DNA from: Lates calcarifer
Lineage: Eukaryota > Chordata > Actinopteri > Centropomidae
Reading direction: 5' to 3'
Length of the DNA stretch: 64,000 nucleotides
Assembly: GCF_001640805.2 (NCBI RefSeq)
Contig: NC_066847.1
Coordinates: 22,497,504 to 22,561,503, forward strand
Below, piece by piece: positions 24,523 to 37,743 of the stretch (position 1 is the stretch's first letter; every line of letters starts with the position of its first letter). A program made the position numbers and the translations under genes. Under the pieces are notes generated by a model that was given only the letters and a program-made list of their open reading frames with translations, ran no database searches and was not told the origin of the DNA.

Positions 24523-27500
24523 CTACAAGAGAAGAAGATATTTGTACGACTTTGTGTGCGCACCTGAAATATAAAACATAAAAAAACACAGATGACACTA
24601 CAATACAGTTATGTGCAACTTACGACAGAAGGAGCTGCTCCTCCATGGCTGGATTTGAACTCCTGCACTCTGGCAGGCCAGAGCGTAGGCCTGGACGCTG
24701 TTACACAGAGTATCTTTCTTGCCATCCGCAGCACACACATCATACACGCAATGAGACACATATACTGCTGGGTCAATTTTACTGTGGCAGGCTTTGAAAG
24801 GCCCATTAGGTGCGCTCATGATGCCGCAGGAGTCGGATTTTCCATACAACGTAGCCTTGGCCTGTTCACATGCGGGGCACTGACCTCCACAGCCGCCACA
24901 CTCGTACTCAGGGAGGTCCACCACCCAGGCCTTCCCAAAGTCATCAACGTTGGTTGTTCCTTTGCCATTAGGAAGTATGAAGTCATCGCCACCGTTCTTG
25001 TTGTAGTTGCCACAAAGGCCGCACATCTTACCCTGGTATATAGATGGCACGATCACCTCGACATAGTAGACAGTGTCATAGAGGACTGTCAGTCCAAAGT
25101 CTGTTCGGACAATTACGTTGCGACCCTCCTGGGTGACTCTGAGACGCCCATTGTCCAGGGAGAGAGGGAGGTTTAGAAGTTCATCGTCCACCTGAAAGGA
25201 GGGAGAAGAAAAGTTTAATCTCAGCAAGATATTTTTTATTTGAAAGTAAATAAGCACACACAAATGTATCCGCAGAAGTGTTTTGGATAAAGTTGTTGAA
25301 CTCACAATGACTTTCCATGGCATTCCCTGCTGGATGTAAATGACAAAACCATAGACCACCACTGCAACCGACTTTGTAACAGCCACTTTTCCATTTCCAT
25401 ACTTCTCATTCCCCTGAGTTACAGTGAATGGCATCAGCTGGCCATTGTCATCATTGCAGACCTTGGCCAATACATAGACGCAGGTACCCTGGAAATCGAA
25501 TCTCCGTCCATCAAAGGAAATGTAATGAGGGTCACCAGAAGCGACACACTTGCCTTGCCCCTCAGGGTGGCAGCCTTTCACTCCATTTACAAGCTTACAG
25601 GTCTCCCCTGAGCGGCACTTTGTCTTCTGGCATGATACTGCACCATTCTCTCCACAGATGCATTGCTCCACGCACGCGGCTTCAGGGTAGAAGACGTCTC
25701 CTTTCCTGTAGTAATGGCCATTGTATGAGCAGCCACAGTCTCTCACAGGCACGCAGGTACCTCCACTCAGCAGGAAGCCTTCATCACATTCGCAGGCCTC
25801 TGCACAATGCCTGTGACAGGTGCCATGGGAGGTTAAGCTGGCACAGGTGGCTGGACAACCCGTAGCACACAGGGTATAATGGCTGTTAGCTGGACACACC
25901 ATTGCTGTGGGATAGGATGAGAAGAGGGGGAGAAGGACACAACAAAAGATGGAAGATATTTTGAAATGAGAGATTTAAAAAAAAAAAAAAAAAAATGAAA
26001 ACACAATCACAAACTCACGACAGAAAGTATCTGTTCTCCAGGAGCGGATGGAGATTCCCAGGCTCTGACAGGCAGAGACATACACTCCCACTGCATCACA
26101 GACTGACCCACGGTGACCATGGTAATGACAGGAATCATACACACAGTCCTCCAGGTAAGGAGCAGGGTCCACATGGTTGTGACACTCTCTGAAAGGCCCT
26201 GCTTTGTCAGCGATAATACCACAGTAGTTCTGGGCTTCATACACTTTCTTCTGGGAGCCTGAACAGGCCTGGCACCACTCCCCCTGGCAGACTGATGAAC
26301 AGCCTGGCACAAGGCCCACCTGCCAGCTCTCTCCCAGCTTGGTTCCATCGGGGGCAATCTTGCCGTTCGGCATGGTCAGGTCATCCTTGGCATTTCCGTT
26401 GTAGTTGCCGCACAGACCGCAGACTGCGCCCTCGTAGTTGCTGGGCAGAGTGACCGTCACTGTGCTCCGCCAGTCAAAGGTCACGGTGATACCAGCAGCT
26501 GTCTCTGCAACAGCTGTCCAGCCACTGAGAAACACGACCAGCTCATTATTGTAATCCAGTGGCAACGAGGCAAGCTGCCCATTGAGCTGAAGAGCAGAAA
26601 ATTAGGGGGGGGAGGGAGGGAGGAATATTTTTAGGAGATTAAAGATTTAATAATTCTGTGGTTCTTAATATGCAATTAAATATATATGCAGAAGAGCTTG
26701 AGGGATGTCAGAATTAGCACAATGACAGAAAGCATTACCATCCACTAATTTGAATGAGGAAGAGTATCTGTCCTGTTTTTATTTTCAATACTACAACTAC
26801 ACGCTGTGTCCCATTTTATTTCTCTCCAAAAATCCACATATAATCAAGCCTTTGATTACCTCTTCAGTCTTTTATCAAATCACTCCTATGTGTTACCTCA
26901 TCCATACCTCCACACCTACACTTACCAGGACCCGGTAGGGGTATTCTCTGCTGATGGTGAGAGTGATTCCATATATGGAAAACACGACAGTCCTTGTGTA
27001 GGACACGGCCTTGCTTCCCCGGTGGTCGTTCTGCACAGTCACCTTGAACGGCACCAGCCTAGGCTGCTTGGAGCACAGTCCCACCAGCTGATATACACAC
27101 GTTCCCTGGAAGTTATACCTGTGGCCATCAAAAGAGCGGTAGTGCGGGTCACCCGAGGCTGTGCATGTGGCGTGACTGATGGATCGGCAGGTGCGCTCAC
27201 CATCCTCCACGGTGCACCTTTCTTTGGCAGAGCAGGACGCCTCGCGGCATGTCACCATGCCTAGGGTCGGGTCGCACTCGCACAGGCGTTGACAAGCCTC
27301 ATCGGCCCAGAAGTGCTGGCCTGGCTTGTAATAACGACCCTGGTAGGAACAACCGCATGTTTTAGCTGGCACACAGACACCAGCGCTGAGGACATAACCT
27401 GCGTCACACACACAGGTCTCGACACAGGCACCGCTGCAGTTCTGCTTCTGTTCAGGGAATGGGCAGGATGGCTGACATGGGCTGGCACACTCTTCATAGT

Positions 27501-30500
27501 GGCTGTGACGCTGACAGTTCATTGCTGGGTAGAAATTAAATTTAAAAAGCATTAACATAAAAAAAAGAAAGATAAAGAAAAGAAAGTCAAATATTTGATT
27601 GACATCTTGAACAGTACTCACGACAGCCAAACTTTTTTCTCCAGTCCTTGATTATTATTCCTTCCTCACGACACTGCCTATTGTAGGAGGCCAATGCCTG
27701 GCACAGCATCTTCTTGTCTCCCTTATTCTGACACATATCATACACACAGCTATTCATGAAGGCCTGGGGATCCAATTTTCCATGACATGCCTTGAACACG
27801 CCGTTGGTCTTAGCTGCGAGGGCCCCACAGAAAGCCTCAGTTTGGTAGATTTTAACCTGGTTACCGTCACAGGTAGGACAGTTTTTCGTGCATGTGTCCC
27901 AGCAGGGATGGTCTTTGTCCTGGTCAGGTGTCTGCCAGCTCTTGCCCCACTCGATCACTGACGAAACAGGTTCTCCAGCTGGATTCCGGAGCTCATCACC
28001 GCTGTTGCCGTTGAAGTTGCCGCACAGACCACAGACGCTGCCGTAATAGCTGCTGGGGAGCTTGATGACTATTTCCCAGTTCCAGTCATAGCTGACAACC
28101 AGGCCAAAGTTCGTCTCCACCACTGCAGTGTGACCCCTTTGAACCACAGACACTTCACCGTCACCCAGTTGTATTGGAAGATTCAGCAGTTCCCCGTCCA
28201 CCTGAAGGGTTAGAACAACAGCCTGTAGAACGATACACACACACGCCATACACACTGAAATACACATCAGACGAGCAACTAAAATCTTACCGTGACTCGA
28301 CCGATTTGGTTCTTGGCTATGGTGATGGAGTACCCATATACAGCCACAGTTACCTCCCTGACATAGGAAACTGCTGTGTTTCCTCGGTTATCATTCTTCT
28401 CCGTGACAGAGAATGGCACTAGACCATCCAGCTTCCCGCAGGTCCTGGAGATAATGTACTTGCAGGTGCCCTGGAAGTTATAGTTGTAACCATCAAATGT
28501 GTGGTAGTGGGGGTCACCCCAGCCCCAGCAGACACCTGTGTAGGTGGGGACGCACACAGCTTCACCCTTCTCAACACGGCACATCTCCTTGACCCGGCAA
28601 TTGGCATCTTTGCAGGGATCTACACCAGATAAACAAAGGGAAATTAGTTTGAAAGTTTCAATTTACACAGTCAATAAAATTTGAATATACAGTTATTTGT
28701 CTTGCCTGTGTTGTAACATGCCCGTTTTCCTCTCTTGACCATGCATTTGGTGCTTTGAGGACAGGAGTGCTTTTCACAGACGAGGCCTTTTGCTGGATCA
28801 CAGGTACACTTTGTTTTACAGTCTTCCTCATACACAATCTCACCAGGCTGGGGACGCAGAGCAGGTTCATTATGCAGGCAAAAATAACACAATAGAAATA
28901 ACAGCTTCAAGAAGGATCCACATGATTCCACACTTATTCCACCTTGTCAAGAAATATGCATTTAGACAATCTGCTAATTAAGTCTCAGGAGACATCCTCA
29001 GTGCACATATCGAAGATCCAACTGGCTAATGTCCGACATTGTGGAAAAAGTAAAGGTAACTTTATTGTCATGTCAGCATAAATGTTGCTATAGATATTTG
29101 CTCAAGCTGCTTTGACAGTAAAAAGATATCTGTTGTACACTACTGTATATGAAATGGCTTTTTTGTACAGACTGAATTTTACCTTGTAATTTCTTCCATT
29201 CTCGTAACAGCCACACTCAGTCTCTTTAACACATATCTGTCCATTGAATAAGAAGCCAGCATCACATTCACAGCCTTCTATACAGCTGGTGGAGCACTGG
29301 ACTATCTCTGTGAGGCCTGGGCATGATGCAGAACAGGCATCTGCACACACCTCGTAGTGACTGTTGGCTGGACATTTCATGGCTGAAATACATTATCACA
29401 AGAGAGGGAAAAAAGTATATCAGAGAAAAACCTGTGTTAATATGATAGAGGACAATAAGAGGCTGATTTGGAGGAAAAACAAAAGGAAAATTTCTTGTGT
29501 CACTCACGACAGAATGAAGGCGTCCTCCAGTTTTTGACGTCCACTCCTGCATTGTGACAGTTGAAGGCGTAGGCTGCGATGCTGTTGCACAGCACCTTTC
29601 CATCCCCGTTGGAGGCACACACATCAAACACGCAGTCAGCAAAGTATGGCTGTGGGTCCAGTTTACTATGGCAGGCTGCAAAAGGACCATTGGGTGCTGT
29701 AACAATACCACAGTAAGTGGGTTTTGAAAACACAGCCTTGCGAGCTGAGTCGCATTTGGGACAGAAGTCGCCTTCACAGCCATTTCCGCAAACCACGTTA
29801 GGGATGGTGACCTTCCATGATTTTCCGAATGCATTCACGTTGTCGGCGAGCTGGCGGTTGGGCATTTGGAAGTCATCTTTTTGGTTGCCGTTGAAGTTGC
29901 CACACAGGCCACAGACCTTATCATGGTAGTTACCAGGTACTGTGACTGTCACATGGTAGACGAGGTCATAAGTGACAATCAGTCCGAAATTTGTTTTAAT
30001 AACATAATGCATGCCTTCTTGATAGACCAGCACAGCTCCGTCATTAAGATTCACAGGCAGATAGTTAAACACTCCATTTACCTGAAAAAACAGGAAAAAG
30101 TCTGGTAAGAATAATGAAATGTATTTGTCAAACTCCCAGGTATTTCTACCATCTGCCACTACATTATACAAGCAATACATTTAACTTTATTCCAAACACA
30201 AATCTTGTTGAAATGAGGAAGAAGTGTTTACCAGCACTCCAAACATGTTGTTCCTCATGATGAGAGTGAAGCCGTAGACCTGCACGGCAACCAGCTTAGT
30301 GACAGACACCACTTTATTGTTCACCATCTGGTTCCACTGCACGTTCTCCACCTCAACAGAGAAGGCCACCAGGTGGGTGCCTTCCAGCCCACAGCTCTTG
30401 GTGAGCGTGTAGGTGCAGGTGCCCTGGAAATCAAACAGTCGTCCATCAAAAGAGCGGTAATGTGGGTCCCCGGAGGCATGGCACACGCCCTTACCAACAG

Positions 30501-33500
30501 GGTTACATTTTCGGACGCCATTCTCTACTTGACACTTCTCATTCGGGCCACATGTGAACTTCTTGCACTCAACCTGAGAAAGAGAGAGATACAGGGGAAG
30601 TGTTATAAAATACATGATATGGCAAGTTCACACTCACCACTGTAAGATTATTATAATTTTACATTGTTTAGTATCAAGTACCTCTCCATTTTGTGTGCAT
30701 TTACACTCCTCTTGACACTGTCCATTGGGATAAAACACTTGGTCGACATGGTAGTAGCGGTCGTTGTGGAAGCAGCCGCACTGCATGAAGGGAACGCAGG
30801 TATGTCCACTGAGGATGTAGCCCTCATCACAGGAGCAGCCCTCCTCACATGGACCCTGGCAGCCTTGAGGAGGGGCCAGACTCTGGCAAGTCGTAGGACA
30901 GGCAGTCGCACAGATTTCATAGTGGCTGTTGACTGGACATTTCATAGCTGTACACAAGGAACATAAAAGACAATATGAATGTTTTTTTTCTTTTTTGTCA
31001 GGAGGCATTTAAATTTAGAGTACAGATTCCAAATGTTGGCAGTTATTACAAAGCTACATAAAATCCCACAAGGAACAAACACACATTGAAGTATATATAA
31101 ACAAGGGATGGGCTCATGGAGCAGTAAAAAAAGTATTTATTGTGCCATTTCATGTTTGCAAAATCACTGTCATGCTTTCTATACTGCTACAGTGAATAAT
31201 GCTCATTTTGCCTGTTATGCAAATGATTTTATAAAAATAAATGCATTTCTCACCACAGAACTGACTGGTTCTCCAGCTGTACACTTTGGCCCCTGCAGCC
31301 TGGCAGGCAGATGTGTATGTTGTAATAGACTGACACAGCACATCCTTTCTGCCTTTATACAGGCAAACATCATAAACACAGTCGTCAAAGTAGCCATCTG
31401 GGTCCACCTTAGCATGGCAGTCACGGAAAGGCCCGCTGGGGTCCTTCAATATACCACAGAAATCCCCTTTTTCATACTGAACCTTCTGGGTAATGTCACA
31501 GTCAGGACACACCCCTTTACAGCCTTCGACACAGCCCGGGATCTCAGCCACCCGCCAGCTGGTACCGAAAGCGTTTGCTGAGACAGGTTTGTCGCCGTTC
31601 TTAGGAATCAGGTCGTCCTGGGCTTTGCCGTTGTAGTTGCCACAGAGGCCGCAAACGGCTCCCATGTAGTTGCTCGGCAGCGTTACAAACACAGCGCTCT
31701 CCCAGTTGAAGGAGACTTTTAGGCCGAAGTTTGTGGTGATAACAGCATACCAGCCGCTCTTATACACAGATACCTGTCCTCCAGCCAGGGTGACAGGCAG
31801 GTTGACCAGCTCATCATTCACCTGGAGGAGAATACAGAGAGATGAAATACTAAATATAAAGAACATGACCAAATAAGATAACTAAACATTCATATACTGA
31901 ACATTATACAATTCTCACCATAATCAGGCCCTTGTGTGTCTTGGTAATGACAATGCTGAGGGAATACACTTTGACCTCTACTAACTTGGTGTAGGAAACC
32001 ACCTTGCTGCCCCGGTGATCATTCTGAACCAGGACCTCAAAAGGCACTAAGTCTGGGTTCTTGGAGCAGAGAGCAACCAGTTGGTACACACATGTTCCCT
32101 GGAAGTTAAACTTCTTCTTGTCAAAGGTCATGTAATGGGGGTCACCTGTGGCCTGGCAGGTGCTGTGGGAGACTGCTTGGCACTTTCTTATACCCTCAAC
32201 CACCTGGCATTGCTGCCCCTCCCCACAGCCTTTATCCTGGCACTCTACGCGTCTGCTCCCAGCAGCACACTTACACCATCGCTGACAGCCCTGGTCAGCC
32301 CAGAATGACTCCCCAGCGGGGATGTATCGACCCTCGTAGGCACAACCGCACTGGGCGGCAGGCACACACTGACCTCCGCTCAAAACATAGCCTGCGTTAC
32401 AGGTGCAGGTCTCCACACAGGGGCGTTTGCATTTGGAGGGAGCATTAGGATCAGAACAAGTGGCAGGACAGGCATTGCCACAGAGCTCATATTGGCTATT
32501 GGCTGGACATTTAGCAGCTTTAGGGAGAAGATGGAGAATAGAGTGTGATAAATGCTTTGATCAATAATCAAGAAAGTATATGTGTTAATTCAGGGATTAA
32601 TTTAGCTAACATTACTTACGGCATCGTGCCATTTTCCTCCAATCTTGAACCTGGATCCCAGCAAGTTGGCATGCTTCAGTGTAGGCGTCCAGTGCCCTGC
32701 AAAGGAAATGTCGAAGGCCACCTCCCATGCATACGTCATATTTACAGTTCTCAAAGTATGCTTGTGGGTCAATGACAGCATGACATTTGCTGAATGGCCC
32801 ATTTACTATAAGTGTGATGAGTCCACAAAACAGGTCACCCTCCCATTCCTTCATCAGGCTGTGTTCACAGCGCTCACACCCACCCACACAGTCATCTCTG
32901 CACAGAGCATCTTTCACCAGCCCTGGCACCTTCCAGCTGCTTCCAAAAGCCACAGCCCCATCTGCCTGGGTGCCGGAGGGTGTTGTGAAATCATCATTGG
33001 GGTTGCCATTGAAGTTGCCACAGAGACCACAAGTCTTGCCAGCATAAGTGCTGGACAGAGTGACCACAAGATAGTGCTCCCAGTCATAACGGACAGTCAG
33101 GCCAAAGTCAGTCTCAATGACAACAGAGCGACCGCTCTGAAACATGACTAGTTTGCCATTATTCAAGGTAATTGGCAAGCCCCACAGTGTGTTGTCAACC
33201 TGCACAGAAGAAAACAGAAAATACATCATGAAGATATTACAGGAGTTTGATTTAAAAAAGAAAGGCATTTAATATGTCATACAATAAATAAATAAAACTA
33301 ATATTAATAATAATTTAAATTATTATTATTATTGAAATAATATTAAGATATTCAAAAGAACAACAATCTTTTACTAACAGAAACATAAAGACTTACCCTC
33401 ACACGACCTATCTCAGACCGAGCTACTGTGATGGTAACGCCGTACACCTCCACTATGACCAGGGCGACATAAGACACCCTGAGACTTCCTCTGTGCTCAT

Positions 33501-36249
33501 TCTGAGCAAGGATCTCAAAGGCTGGGAGATTATCCTTCCCACAGTTTTTAGCAATGACGTATGTGCAGGTACCCATGAAGTTATAGTGTCGCCCGTCAAA
33601 GGTATGGTAGTGAGGGTCTCCCATGGCCCAGCAGGTACCAGACTTGGTTTTCACTGGCTTGGGGACACAGGAGGGATATCCTCCCTTCATCTCACACACC
33701 TCATTAGCGCTGCAGGTGATACTGTTGCAGGACAAAGATCCACTTACTGGAAAAACAAAGAACATAAAGTTAATGTCCACATAAATCCAGTTAATTTATC
33801 TGCAATATAAAATATTTTATTTGTCGAGTCAATACACTGTTTGTCATATTTGCTTGGAACAGATTTCTTTTTAATTCTTATTGATAAACAGCTATAGTAT
33901 GTGCTTCTTACCTGGCTGTATACATTGTGCTGGAGCACCATAACCATTCATCTGGCTGACTCCTATGCTGTAGAGAGCAAAGCCGGAACCAGAGCTGGAC
34001 ACAGTGTGTCTATTACTGCCAGGGTTTTTTTTATAGGACATCTCCGCCCAAGAGAACTCTGTCCCTGCAACCTTTTTCCACTGGACATTACGGGGCAGGT
34101 TCGCACCATCAAAACGTAGCTCTGCCATTGCGCTCGTCTGTGCCACAATCAAAGCTTTGTTATCAAAGCCCTCCAGTGCCTCGAGTGAGTAAGAGGAGCA
34201 GAAATGATCTGTGGAGATGATGTTCATTAGGAAAGGGTCATAGAATGTCAACCAGCCAGTTGTGACGCCGTTGAAGAGCAGGAGGACCTGGATGCCATGA
34301 TCAGCTTGAATGGACAGTGTTTCAGGATTGTGGTAGTTGATCTCCCTTATCTGCTCTCTGGTCAGACTCAAAACCTCTTCACGGTTGCCGTATTTGATAG
34401 TGACTTGGGTGGGTTGAGAGGCCTGGAGGTAAACACTGTCAAATCTTCTCTGGAAGCTCAGGGGTGGCACAATGAAGCTGGATCCCCAGCTGCTTACCGG
34501 CAGTAGCTGCTCATATACATGGTTACATTTGGAGAAGCGCCAGGTGCAAGTGTGACCCGTGAAAACAGCCACAGGGTGCTGGGAGGCAACTCTGGTGCCG
34601 GAGAGTTCGTACATGCTCTGGATCTGGACACTCTCAAATGGTTGGAGATCTATTACCATGTGGCTGCCACTCTCATAGACACGACTCTGGAATGTGATTG
34701 GGCCTCGTGGGAAAATCTCTACTTTGTTGCTATGTTTACCATTTGTCACAGAGAACTCTTTATAGGAGCCATATGGGGATTTGGAGGGTGTAAAGATGAA
34801 GTATTCTGTACCCCAGTCAGTGGTGGGATACACCACAGAAGTGTCTGCCGTGTACAGCTTGTAGCTGAAGGAGGTTACGGTCACATCTGCTGAGGCCACG
34901 ACACGCACCGTGTTGGGAGACTTCTCACTGCCGTACATTTCAACACTAGTAGGGAGACTGATGGTGACCCCTTCTCCAGCATTAAGAGTTTTCTCTTGCT
35001 TGAAGTTCAAAGGAGGCACTTCCACTGTCACTCTGGCATTGGCCTGAACGCCAGTGATGTAGAGCTGAAAGCGAGGAGTGTCGTAATGTGGGTCATAATT
35101 CTGCATGAATGACAGGGCAAACTCCCTCCCTGCCCATCCAGCATTAGATGGACCTGACAGATGAGGGCGAGAGCAAGGAAACAGACAGAAAAACACATGT
35201 CAAAATGAAGGGTTCTTTCTAAAGTTAAAGTAGTCAGGTACAAAATTGTGCCTCACAAATCCTGTGTATGAAGAAAATATGTCAAAAAAGCATTAGGAAA
35301 TGAATAAGACTATTTGTGCCAAGGCAATCAAAGGATTCACAGACTGGCAATACAAACTTGGCTTGAGACTTCTTGGATCACATACACAGTACAAAGAAAC
35401 AATATGACACCAAAGAGAAAGTGACTGAAAAATACCTTCATTTCAAAGTTAAATGGGATGAATGCTAGTCTGTAATGGATGGATTGCCTTTTCTCCTGAT
35501 AACCATTGTGAGAGATTTCGACTGAGGAATAGTCACTTGACTGCTTCTCAGCAGCACTCAATAAGTCACTTTTGCAGACAATATAATTGCATAATGGAAA
35601 TGTTATCAATATCTGTGCCTATTCTGTGAAAAGAACATTTTCTGGGCTCAGTCAGGGCCTGGGGGATTTAGATTACACTCCTGTTTCAGCCATTCAGTGT
35701 AATAGTTGCAACTCAATAGCAGCTGAAGGTAAATGCTATTCCCAACAAAAGCAAATTTCAATTTAGATGGCTATCCTTTATGTGCAGCACTCTCAAATTC
35801 TTCACCTGTTTAACATTCCACTTCATTCACACAAGCACCTGGTATGGCTGCACAACAATGCTCAACTGATGAGGTTGACAACCTGGATTAATTTCTTCAA
35901 ATTGAGCGATCGCTTGGCTTCATGTCCTGCTGGGGAATTTTTGAGCCAAGGTTTGAGGAGTGCTGCTATGATTGATTAATTGAGCTACGCCACATTCAGT
36001 CAGGTTTAATAGTTGGTAATGGTGGGCAGGATTTTGGATGGATATTTAAGAAAAGAATAGTTTTCTTGAATTTTAAAATTTTCATCATCATTAGAAGACA
36101 AGCACAGATATATCACAGAGATTTAAATGTGTAACATTCAAGTGCTTCCTGCCACAGTTTAAAAAAATAAAATTAAAATCAGAGTATGACAAAATATATT
36201 TACCGATGAGTAGAGCCCCCAAACTCCAAAGCAGCAACAGAGCACCCAT
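22484..36249 (-). CDS. IgGFc-binding protein-like (FCGBP-like) secreted giant protein, paralogue 1
   Basis: A secreted, cysteine-rich VWD-repeat protein of the FCGBP / mucin-scaffold type, expected at mucosal surfaces. Twenty coding exons on the minus strand keep frame throughout and total 9030 bases (3009 residues): signal exon 36204-36249, IgGFc-binding exon 33912-35153, then seven VWD modules down to 22484. The signal peptide is [16 protein letters not shown]. Six VWD domains carry GDPHY near their start and all seven carry CGLCG or CGACG; six are followed by C8 domains (ending W-R-x4-6-C) and TIL domains rich in Cys (C-P-x-N-S-H-Y). The terminal VWD has no C8. The domain order matches FCGBP (IgGFc-binding first); zonadhesin and mucins differ there. 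The human protein has more VWD repeats. Exons of each module are given in their own entries. Whether the fish protein binds immunoglobulin is unknown. Confidence 0.9.
24624..25904 (-). other. VWD module 6, paralogue 1
   Basis: Exons 25306-25904 (599 bases) and 24624-25191 (568 bases). Keeps [10 protein letters not shown] and [14 protein letters not shown]. The intron between them (114 bases) has no stop codon in frame, so the frame stays open through it. Confidence 0.85.
26019..27524 (-). other. VWD module 5, paralogue 1
   Basis: Exons 26926-27524 (599 bases, TIL plus first VWD half) and 26019-26586 (568 bases, second half plus C8). Keeps [10 protein letters not shown] and [14 protein letters not shown]. 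An A-run (plus strand 25978-25995) lies just beyond its donor. Confidence 0.85.
27622..29382 (-). other. VWD module 4, paralogue 1
   Basis: Exons 29183-29382 (200 bases, TIL), 28706-28847 (142), 28291-28619 (329, first VWD half) and 27622-28201 (580, second half plus C8). Keeps [10 protein letters not shown] and [14 protein letters not shown]. The intron 28620-28705 starts with GC (CAG|GCAAGA) instead of GT; frame across it fits only this junction. Confidence 0.82.
29508..30947 (-). other. VWD module 3, paralogue 1
   Basis: Exons 30682-30947 (266 bases, TIL), 30232-30573 (342 bases, first VWD half) and 29508-30081 (574 bases, second half plus C8). Keeps [10 protein letters not shown] and [14 protein letters not shown]. 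The intron 30574-30681 interrupts a segment that is one exon in modules 2, 5 and 6. Confidence 0.85.
31254..32517 (-). other. VWD module 2, paralogue 1
   Basis: Exons 31919-32517 (599 bases, TIL plus first VWD half) and 31254-31821 (568 bases, second half plus C8). Keeps GDPHYMTFD and [14 protein letters not shown]. The lengths 599 and 568 recur exactly in modules 5 and 6. Confidence 0.85.
32620..33746 (-). other. VWD module 1, paralogue 1
   Basis: Exons 33397-33746 (350 bases, first VWD half) and 32620-33199 (580 bases, second half plus C8). Keeps [10 protein letters not shown] and [15 protein letters not shown] short Cys-rich stretch ([12 protein letters not shown]) precedes the VWD; there is no full TIL before it. 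Confidence 0.85.
33912..35153 (-). other. IgGFc-binding N-terminal domain, paralogue 1
   Basis: A single 1242-base exon encoding the N-terminal IgGFc-binding domain. It begins [19 protein letters not shown] and contains beta-rich segments with SWG (SSWGSSF) and CTWRF patterns seen in this family. The exon begins and ends in phase 1 relative to codons. In mammalian FCGBP this region was named for IgG Fc binding; conservation of that activity in fish is not shown here. Confidence 0.85.
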
Positions 36250-36390
36250 GGCTGAAAGATAGAAATTCTTGTTTTAGTCAAAAATGATTTGAGAAATATA
36301 AAGACAACAATTAACTAAACAGTTAACTCCAATGTGTGAACAGAGCTTACCTGCTGAGAAAGTGTGATGAATTTTTTTACAGTTCAGTCC

Positions 36391-36397
36391 TTTTATA
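36391..36397 (-). promoter_or_regulatory. TATA box of the first FCGBP-like gene
   Basis: TATAAAA on the minus strand (within CATATAAAAGGACTG). About 30 bases downstream lies a very short non-coding exon (about 36351-36367) that ends at a consensus donor GTAAGC and splices to the acceptor just before the start codon at 36249. Position and spacing fit a core promoter; no experiment supports it. Confidence 0.6.
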
Positions 36398-36900
36398 TGT
36401 TCTGATGGCCACAAACACAGCCAATCAAAACCTTTAAAGCCCAACAGGTATTACTTAAAAAAAATACCCTTCCTCTAAAACAAATTAAGGCAGAACCTGG
36501 CAGTGACTTCTAGGTCCTGCTGTATGTTGACATAGGTGTGAGGTCCAATAACAACTACACATATAGAATGAATCATTTGTCATTAATAGCACACCTACTG
36601 ACATGCACATGTCCTGTCATTTATTTTCAGCAATTCGTTGAGCATCCGTGCTTGACCTTCAATAATTTGATTGGTGCAGAAGATAAATATTTGTAGGTAT
36701 AGGTAATATATTATTTATTTGAGGGAAAATAATTCTACCAACCTGGACAGCTTTCTTTAGAAACCTTTTTTTCCTTACTTTTTAAGTGGAAAATTTACAA
36801 AACACAGTAAAAATAATATACAATTAATACGTTGCCATTTTAGTTTACAGTTATGTTTATTTAACATTGCCTAATTTGTACATGTTTTTGTTGTTGTTGT

Positions 36901-36924
36901 TTTTTTTTTTTTTTTTTTTTTTTT
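36901..36924. repeat. Poly(T) tract
   Basis: Twenty-four consecutive T in the spacer between the two FCGBP-like genes, following GTTGTTGTTG. Confidence 0.9.
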
Positions 36925-37330
36925 AAACAGTACAAAGTCTAGTGTCATTGAATGTATAACACCAGGCAGATATAGGTCAGTTTCACTATTTGCTCATATT
37001 CAACTGTACTGTATATTCTGGCGTAACCAAATAATATTATCCATTTTAGACTGGGCAAGGCAAGAATGTGATAAGACCAAAATCACAACTTATCTTCAAA
37101 GTTACCCCAGAGTCTCTGAGCAGACACCAGCATTCTAGTTTGATAATAGGGCTGGGTTTTGAGGAAAGCAATAGTGAATATCTGTGGATATCTCACATCA
37201 CAGAGTGCATATATATTATTTCCAAATGCTGGTTTCCTCTAGAAGCTGCATACAACATACATTTTCCACTAATTTCTGTGATGCAATGCTCATTTCCTCT
37301 CTGTACCCTTAATTTGTTTACTTTACACTC

Positions 37331-37331
37331 A

Positions 37332-37358
<27 letters not shown>
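37331..37358. repeat. (CA)n microsatellite
   Basis: Short CA dinucleotide run in the spacer between the two FCGBP-like genes. Confidence 0.9.
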
Positions 37359-37362
<4 letters not shown>

Positions 37363-37737
37363 AAAATAAATAAATTAAAAAAACACACCATCTGGCATAT
37401 AAGCCTTATGCAAATCACAATTTCTGCCAATGTTTATATTGTGGCCTTTAAGCCAGTTCATGCTTGTAAATGCAGTGATGTGTCCTTTGTAAAGCTTGCA
37501 GAATGGGTGGATAATTCCATGGTACTGATCATCAAATCTTAATTAAAATAAAATTTCCATTAGGTGGCAGTCACTGGGTCAAACGGGCGGTTCCTGTTGG
37601 TTTTGTGTGTCACCCAAGGATAACAGCATGTAGTGGAGGGTGCACCAATTGTTTGTAAAAGAGAGAAAGTAAATATAACTTGGCCCTCAAAAGTTTGCAT
37701 AGATTTTTTTAATGATAAAAAACAAATCCCTCAAATA

Positions 37738-37743
37738 TTTATT
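37738..37743 (-). terminator. Candidate polyadenylation signal of the second FCGBP-like gene
   Basis: AATAAA on the minus strand, about 315 bases beyond the proposed stop codon at 38059-38061. Confidence 0.4.

Larger units (their letters stand above)
36398..37737. other. Spacer between the two FCGBP-like genes
   Basis: No coding exon was supported. It contains a T-run (36901-36924), a (CA)n run (37331-37358), AT-rich sequence and presumably upstream control of paralogue 1 and the 3' end of paralogue 2. Confidence 0.55.

Noticed and set aside
24592..25176. 194-residue plus-strand open frame
   Set aside because: Antisense shadow of the VWD/C8 exon 24624-25191 of the FCGBP-like gene; GC-rich coding sequence often leaves the complementary frame open.
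32645..33151. 168-residue plus-strand open frame, with others like it at 42587-43135 and 31108-31581
   Set aside because: All lie opposite VWD/C8 exons and have no independent support.
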